Both the position numbers and the translations under genes were made by a program. The notes beneath the pieces were generated by a model. That model saw only the letters and a program-made list of their open reading frames with translations, was not told where the DNA came from and made no database searches. A DNA stretch of 9,243 nt from an uncultured Eggerthellaceae bacterium (GTDB taxonomy: Bacteria > Actinomycetota > Coriobacteriia > Coriobacteriales > Eggerthellaceae): NCBI GenBank assembly GCA_946631805.1, contig CAMPAJ010000048.1, positions 1 to 9,243 on the forward strand, given 5' to 3'. Shown one piece after another: positions 6,738 through 9,243 of this stretch (its first letter is position 1; each line of letters begins with the position of its first letter).

Positions 6738-6762
6738 CAAGGGCCCCTTTTCGGGGCCCTTG
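6738..6762. terminator. Symmetric hairpin terminator between convergent upp and the LytTR gene
   Basis: CAAGGGCCCC (6738-6747) pairs perfectly with GGGGCCCTTG (6753-6762), a 10-bp stem with a 5-nt TTTTC loop. It lies 31 nt past upp and about 33 nt past the stop of the opposing gene, so it likely serves both. Neither side has a long T-run beyond the stem. Confidence 0.75.
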
Positions 6763-6795
6763 GCATGTATAACGAGCTTGTTGTGCGGTGGGCGG

Positions 6796-7509
6796 CTAGA
6801 TGCCGAGCGTCTTCTTGAGCAGCGAGACGCGACGGCGCGAAACGGGAATCTTCTCGTCGACGCCGTTGAGCGTGAGCAGCAGCGTGCCGCCCGATACGGG
6901 CTCGACTTCCTCGACCATCGAGAGGTTGACCAGGTAGCCGCGGTGCACGCGGAAGAACCCATGGCCCTCGAGGCGTTTTTCGAGCTGCGCTAGGCTGACT
7001 GTCGAGAAATACCGGTCGGTATCGGTTTGCAGGTATGCGTAGTCGTCGCGCGCCATGACGAAGCGGATCTTGTCGATGCTGATGAGGATCTTCTTGCCGC
7101 CTTTTTCGACCGAGATGCGCTCGGATTTTTGCGCTTGCATGTGCAGGGCGACGTTGTCGCGCACGCGCGCGATGGCCTGTGCCAGCCGTTCTGTTTCGAC
7201 GGGCTTAACAAGGTAATCGATGGCGTTTACCTTGAATGCCTCCAGCGCGAATTCGCTGTAGGCGGTTACGAATACGACAGCTGGAGGGAATTTGAGCGTT
7301 TGAAGACCTTCTGCCAGCTTGAGGCCATTGGCCTCGGGCATGTTGATATCGAGGAACATCACGTCACACGGATATTCCTTCAGTTTTTCGATTGCCTCTC
7401 TGACGCTCGCCGCTTCGGCCACGACTTCTGTCTGGCCGAGCTCGTCCAGCAAGAACCGCAATTCTGAACGCGCGGGGGCTTCGTCATCAACGATCATTGC
7501 CTTAAGCAC
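6796..7509 (-). CDS. LytTR-family (LytR/AlgR) response regulator
   Basis: The 237-residue product is a two-domain transcription regulator. The receiver domain (1-118) has the acidic pair Asp8-Asp9, the phospho-acceptor Asp54 in FLDINMP, Thr82 in FVTAYS and Lys102 in LVKPV. The LytTR DNA-binding domain (~130-235) has FFRVHRGYLVNL (185-196) and IPVSRRRVSLLKK (221-233). The start is GTG at 7509, supported by AGGAGG (complement of 7517-7522) 7 nt upstream; ATG at 7497 is less likely. Such regulators usually pair with a LytS- or AgrC-like sensor kinase and control surface, autolysis, virulence or peptide genes. No kinase lies next to it here. A tandem site matching the family's DNA motif lies over its own promoter, which suggests autoregulation. 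Confidence 0.95.
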   Translation of the reverse strand: MLKAMIVDDEAPARSELRFLLDELGQTEVVAEAASVREAIEKLKEYPCDVMFLDINMPEANGLKLAEGLQTLKFPPAVVFVTAYSEFALEAFKVNAIDYLVKPVETERLAQAIARVRDNVALHMQAQKSERISVEKGGKKILISIDKIRFVMARDDYAYLQTDTDRYFSTVSLAQLEKRLEGHGFFRVHRGYLVNLSMVEEVEPVSGGTLLLTLNGVDEKIPVSRRRVSLLKKTLGI

Positions 7510-7526
7510 CGCAAATCCTCCTGTAG

Positions 7527-7542
7527 AACTAAACGCTTAGTT
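7527..7542 (-). promoter_or_regulatory. Small inverted repeat beside the LytTR gene ribosome site
   Basis: AACTAA (7527-7532) and TTAGTT (7537-7542) are perfect 6-bp arms around ACGC. They end four bases from the AGGAGG sequence of the LytTR gene. It could be a leader hairpin that affects translation or a protein site; the stem is short and AT-rich. Confidence 0.3.
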
Positions 7543-7584
7543 AACAGCTTATCATTTGAAATTGCCATCTGCCCCTCAAAATAA

Positions 7585-7614
7585 ACCGTTAACAACCGAA
7601 AATATACCGTTTAT
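7585..7614. promoter_or_regulatory. Tandem LytTR-type binding site
   Basis: Two direct repeats, ACCGTTAAC (7585-7593) and ACCGTTTAT (7606-7614), are separated by exactly 12 bp. The published LytTR consensus is [TA][AC][CA]GTTN[AG][TG] in two copies 12-13 bp apart. The first copy matches at 8 of 9 positions and the second at all 9. The site lies 76 bp upstream of a LytTR regulator gene and flanks its predicted -10. Confidence 0.7.
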
Positions 7615-7629
7615 CGGTCTTGAGTGCAA
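7601..7629 (-). promoter_or_regulatory. Predicted promoter of the LytTR gene
   Basis: On the minus strand TTGCAC (complement of 7624-7629, weak -35 keeping only TTG) is followed by a 17-bp spacer and TATATT (complement of 7601-7606, 5/6 match). Transcription would begin near 7594, giving a leader of about 85 nt. The tandem LytTR repeats overlap the spacer and the start point. Confidence 0.5.
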
Positions 7630-7718
7630 GTGGAGAGATATGCCAAAAGAAACGATAAAGACCAAAAAGTAACCAATTTTGACAAAAAAGATACCATGAG
7701 TGCGCCAATAACGTAGCG

Positions 7719-7732
7719 TTGAAACGTTTCAA
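7719..7732. promoter_or_regulatory. 14-bp perfect palindrome, LacI-family-like operator
   Basis: TTGAAACGTTTCAA is a perfect dyad with a central CG, the style of operators bound by LacI/GalR/CcpA-family regulators. It lies about 90 bp upstream of the predicted LytTR -35 and 77 bp past the bcp stop. No regulator gene of that family is in the window, so the assignment is by motif only. Confidence 0.4.
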
Positions 7733-7808
7733 TAAGTTGCTTCAAAAAGAACTGCGCTTTTTTCGCAAAGAACAGCAGCCGGTCGAGTTGCGTTCGGAGG
7801 GGCGGTGC

Positions 7809-8264
7809 TTACGAGAGCTCGGCGAGCATCTGCGTCGGATTGTCCGCGGCTTTCACCTTGTCGAACGCTTTGACGATTACGCCGTCCTCGTCGATCAGGT
7901 ACGTCGTGCGAACAACGCCCATCGAGACTTTGCCGTAGTTCTTCTTCTCCTTCCAAACGTCGTAAGCTTGGAGTACCTCCTTTTCGGTGTCGGAGAGCAG
8001 CGTGAACGGCAGGCCGTATTTCTCCTCGAATTTCTTGTGCGAGGTGACGGAGTCCTTGCTGACGCCGAGCACGACGGCGCCTTTCTCCTGGAATTGCGGG
8101 TATAGCTCGCCGAACGAGCACGCCTGCTTCGTGCAGCCGGCCGTATTGTCTCGTGGGTAGAAGTACAGCACGACCTTTTGGCCGCGGTAATCGGAAAGCG
8201 ATTTCATATCGCCGTTTTGGTCCGGCAGGGTAAAGTCGGGCGCTTGCGTACCAACTTCGAGCAT
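7809..8264 (-). CDS. bcp: Thioredoxin-dependent thiol peroxidase, Bcp/PrxQ-type peroxiredoxin
   Basis: The cytosolic enzyme reduces hydrogen peroxide and organic hydroperoxides with electrons from thioredoxin. The 151-residue product matches the family length. The peroxidatic site P-x3-T-x2-C is intact (Pro37, Thr41, Cys44). A resolving Cys49 five residues later (GCTKQAC) marks the atypical 2-Cys Bcp class, and Arg119 in VVRTTYLID completes the active site. GVSKDS and FTLLSD are further family signatures. The residue before Gly-Cys is Ala rather than the commoner Pro, a position that varies in the family. The ATG at 8264 has AAAGGA (complement of 8271-8276) 6 nt upstream. It is divergent from rarA, with about 127 bp between the start codons. 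Confidence 0.95.
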   Translation of the reverse strand: MLEVGTQAPDFTLPDQNGDMKSLSDYRGQKVVLYFYPRDNTAGCTKQACSFGELYPQFQEKGAVVLGVSKDSVTSHKKFEEKYGLPFTLLSDTEKEVLQAYDVWKEKKNYGKVSMGVVRTTYLIDEDGVIVKAFDKVKAADNPTQMLAELS

Positions 8265-8391
8265 GATGGATCCTTTCGTCGACTACAAGGCTATAAAGTT
8301 AATGGACGAGGCCGTTCTTCTTATGGGTATCATGGTATATCAAATCGTCGCTATTGGATGCGGCCTTGACGTATAGGGGTGCTTGTTTTCG
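8265..8391. other. Divergent bcp-rarA intergenic region
   Basis: This must hold both promoters, but neither is clear. A possible plus-strand -10 is TATATC (8336-8341) without a good -35. GGTAT occurs twice (8326-8330 and 8334-8338). No strong palindrome was seen. Confidence 0.4.
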
Positions 8392-9243
8392 ATGACCATG
8401 CAGCTATCATTCGAGGAAGAATCGTCGTCGTACGAAGATGCGGTCGATGTGTCCGCCCCGCTCGCGGCACGCATGCGTCCAACAACGCTCGATGAGGTGG
8501 TAGGCCAGCAGCATCTCATAGGGCGCGGCAAAGTGCTGCGTCGCATCATCGAAGCGGACCAGGTGCAGTCGATGATTTTCTGGGGTCCACCCGGTGTGGG
8601 CAAGACGACCCTCGCACGGGTTATAGCGCGCCAAACGCAGGCATCTTTCGTTGATTTTTCAGCCGTGACAAGCGGAATTAAGGAAATTCGCGAAATCATG
8701 AAACGTGCCGACGCACAAAATCGCAACGGCAGGCGCACGATTGTGTTCGTCGACGAGATTCACCGTTTCAACAAGGCGCAACAAGATGCGTTTCTTCCCT
8801 TTGTCGAAAAAGGGGCTATCACGCTCATCGGCGCCACGACCGAGAACCCGTCCTTCGAAGTAAACGGCGCTTTGCTATCGCGCTGCAAAGTGTTCGTCCT
8901 CAAAGCGTTATCCGAAGACGAGCTTGCGGGCCTTTTGCGGCGGGCGCTCGACGACCCACGAGGTTTTGGAGAGCAGGATGTGCGTATTGATGAAGACCTG
9001 CTTTCCGCCATCGCATTGTTTGCCAACGGGGATGCGCGCACGGCGCTCTCGACGCTCGAGATGGTCGTGCTCAACGGCGATGAGCAGGATGGGGTTGTGA
9101 CCGTCACGCCCGAGACCGTTGAACAGTGCACGTCGCAGAAGAGCCTCCTGTACGACAAGCTTGGCGACGAGCATTACAACATCATATCGGCGCTGCACAA
9201 ATCCATGCGCAATTCGGATCCGGATGCAGCGGTGTATTGGCTT
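8392..9243 (+). CDS. rarA: Replication-associated recombination protein A (3' partial)
   Basis: This is an AAA+ ATPase of the RarA/MgsA (Mgs1/WRNIP1) group, related to clamp-loader subunits, that acts at stalled replication forks and with SSB. The 284 codons present cover the ATPase core: Walker A GPPGVGKTT (65-73), Walker B IVFVDEIH (117-124), sensor 1 GATTENPSFE (147-156), the arginine-finger region LLSRC (161-165) and sensor 2 GDARTAL (213-219). The start of the C-terminal MgsA domain (HKSMRNSDPDAAVYWL, 269-284) is also present. The rest lies beyond the window. The ATG at 8392 follows AGGGG (8375-8379) at a long 12-nt spacing; ATG at 8398 and TTG at 8383 are alternatives. An in-frame TAG at 8374-8376 bars any longer start. 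Full family length is about 430-450 residues. Confidence 0.97.
   Translation, partial: MTMQLSFEEESSSYEDAVDVSAPLAARMRPTTLDEVVGQQHLIGRGKVLRRIIEADQVQSMIFWGPPGVGKTTLARVIARQTQASFVDFSAVTSGIKEIREIMKRADAQNRNGRRTIVFVDEIHRFNKAQQDAFLPFVEKGAITLIGATTENPSFEVNGALLSRCKVFVLKALSEDELAGLLRRALDDPRGFGEQDVRIDEDLLSAIALFANGDARTALSTLEMVVLNGDEQDGVVTVTPETVEQCTSQKSLLYDKLGDEHYNIISALHKSMRNSDPDAAVYWL

Larger units (their letters stand above)
7510..7808. other. AT-rich intergenic control region upstream of the LytTR gene
   Basis: This 299-bp gap is clearly richer in A+T than its neighbours, chiefly at 7540-7760. It holds the LytTR promoter, a tandem LytTR site, a leader inverted repeat AACTAA-ACGC-TTAGTT (7527-7542) just before the Shine-Dalgarno sequence, and a 14-bp palindrome (7719-7732). 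No coding frame or clear bcp terminator was seen. Confidence 0.6.

Noticed and set aside
6018..6962. Minus-strand open frame of 314 codons across upp and the LytTR 3' end
   Set aside because: It covers two well-identified genes and their terminator and has no family resemblance or ribosome site. It is a shadow frame.
7679..7707. Perfect -35 box TTGACA on the plus strand at 7679-7684
   Set aside because: No -10-like sequence is found 16-18 bp downstream (the region reads GCGCCA) and no plus-strand gene follows before 8392.
7752..7776. Short hairpin TGCG-CTTTTTT-CGCA as a bcp terminator
   Set aside because: The stem is only 4 bp, and on the bcp strand no T-run directly follows it, so it is too weak to call.

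Overview
The window is moderately GC-rich and gene-dense. It looks chromosomal, most likely from a Gram-positive actinobacterium of the class Coriobacteriia (Eggerthellaceae-like). That placement is inference. It rests on a cell-wall-type surface protein with InlB/Listeria-Bacteroides repeats, Cys-x2-Cys repeats and a TP-x-TGD anchor; a lipoprotein with an A/S-rich linker; a CmpB-type membrane protein; and the overall base composition. No 16S or other marker gene is present.

Layout. (1) 1-1710 (+): the 3' part of a large surface protein; its start lies outside the window. A GC hairpin follows. (2) 1927-3534 (+): a lipoprotein with a predicted right-handed beta-helix and a Pro/Ser/Gly-rich repeat tail, ending at a hairpin with a UNCG-type loop. 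(3) 3630-4352 (-): a multi-pass membrane protein of the CmpB family (PF06541 type). (4) 4353-4569: a 217-bp gap that holds a perfect 24-bp inverted repeat whose arms can fold in mutually exclusive ways. (5) 4570-5940 (-): a UraA-type uracil permease, divergent from (6) 6078-6707 (+): upp, uracil phosphoribosyltransferase. Together they form an uptake-and-trapping pair for uracil salvage, with a shared control region that carries two perfect 12-bp palindromes. (7) 6796-7509 (-): a LytTR-family response regulator, convergent with upp across a strong symmetric hairpin. (8) 7510-7808: an AT-rich gap containing a near-consensus LytTR tandem binding site placed over the predicted promoter of the regulator itself. 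(9) 7809-8264 (-): a Bcp-type peroxiredoxin, divergent from (10) 8392-9243+ (+): rarA/mgsA, which runs off the right edge.

The housekeeping genes (upp, uraA, bcp, rarA) are ordinary. The points most worth a second look are the self-contained LytTR regulator and binding-site pair, the switch-like 24-bp inverted repeat downstream of uraA, and the two adjacent extracellular proteins. I did not find convincing evidence for a wholly new multi-gene system. No CRISPR array, tRNA, rRNA, transposase, phage gene or toxin-antitoxin pair was recognised.
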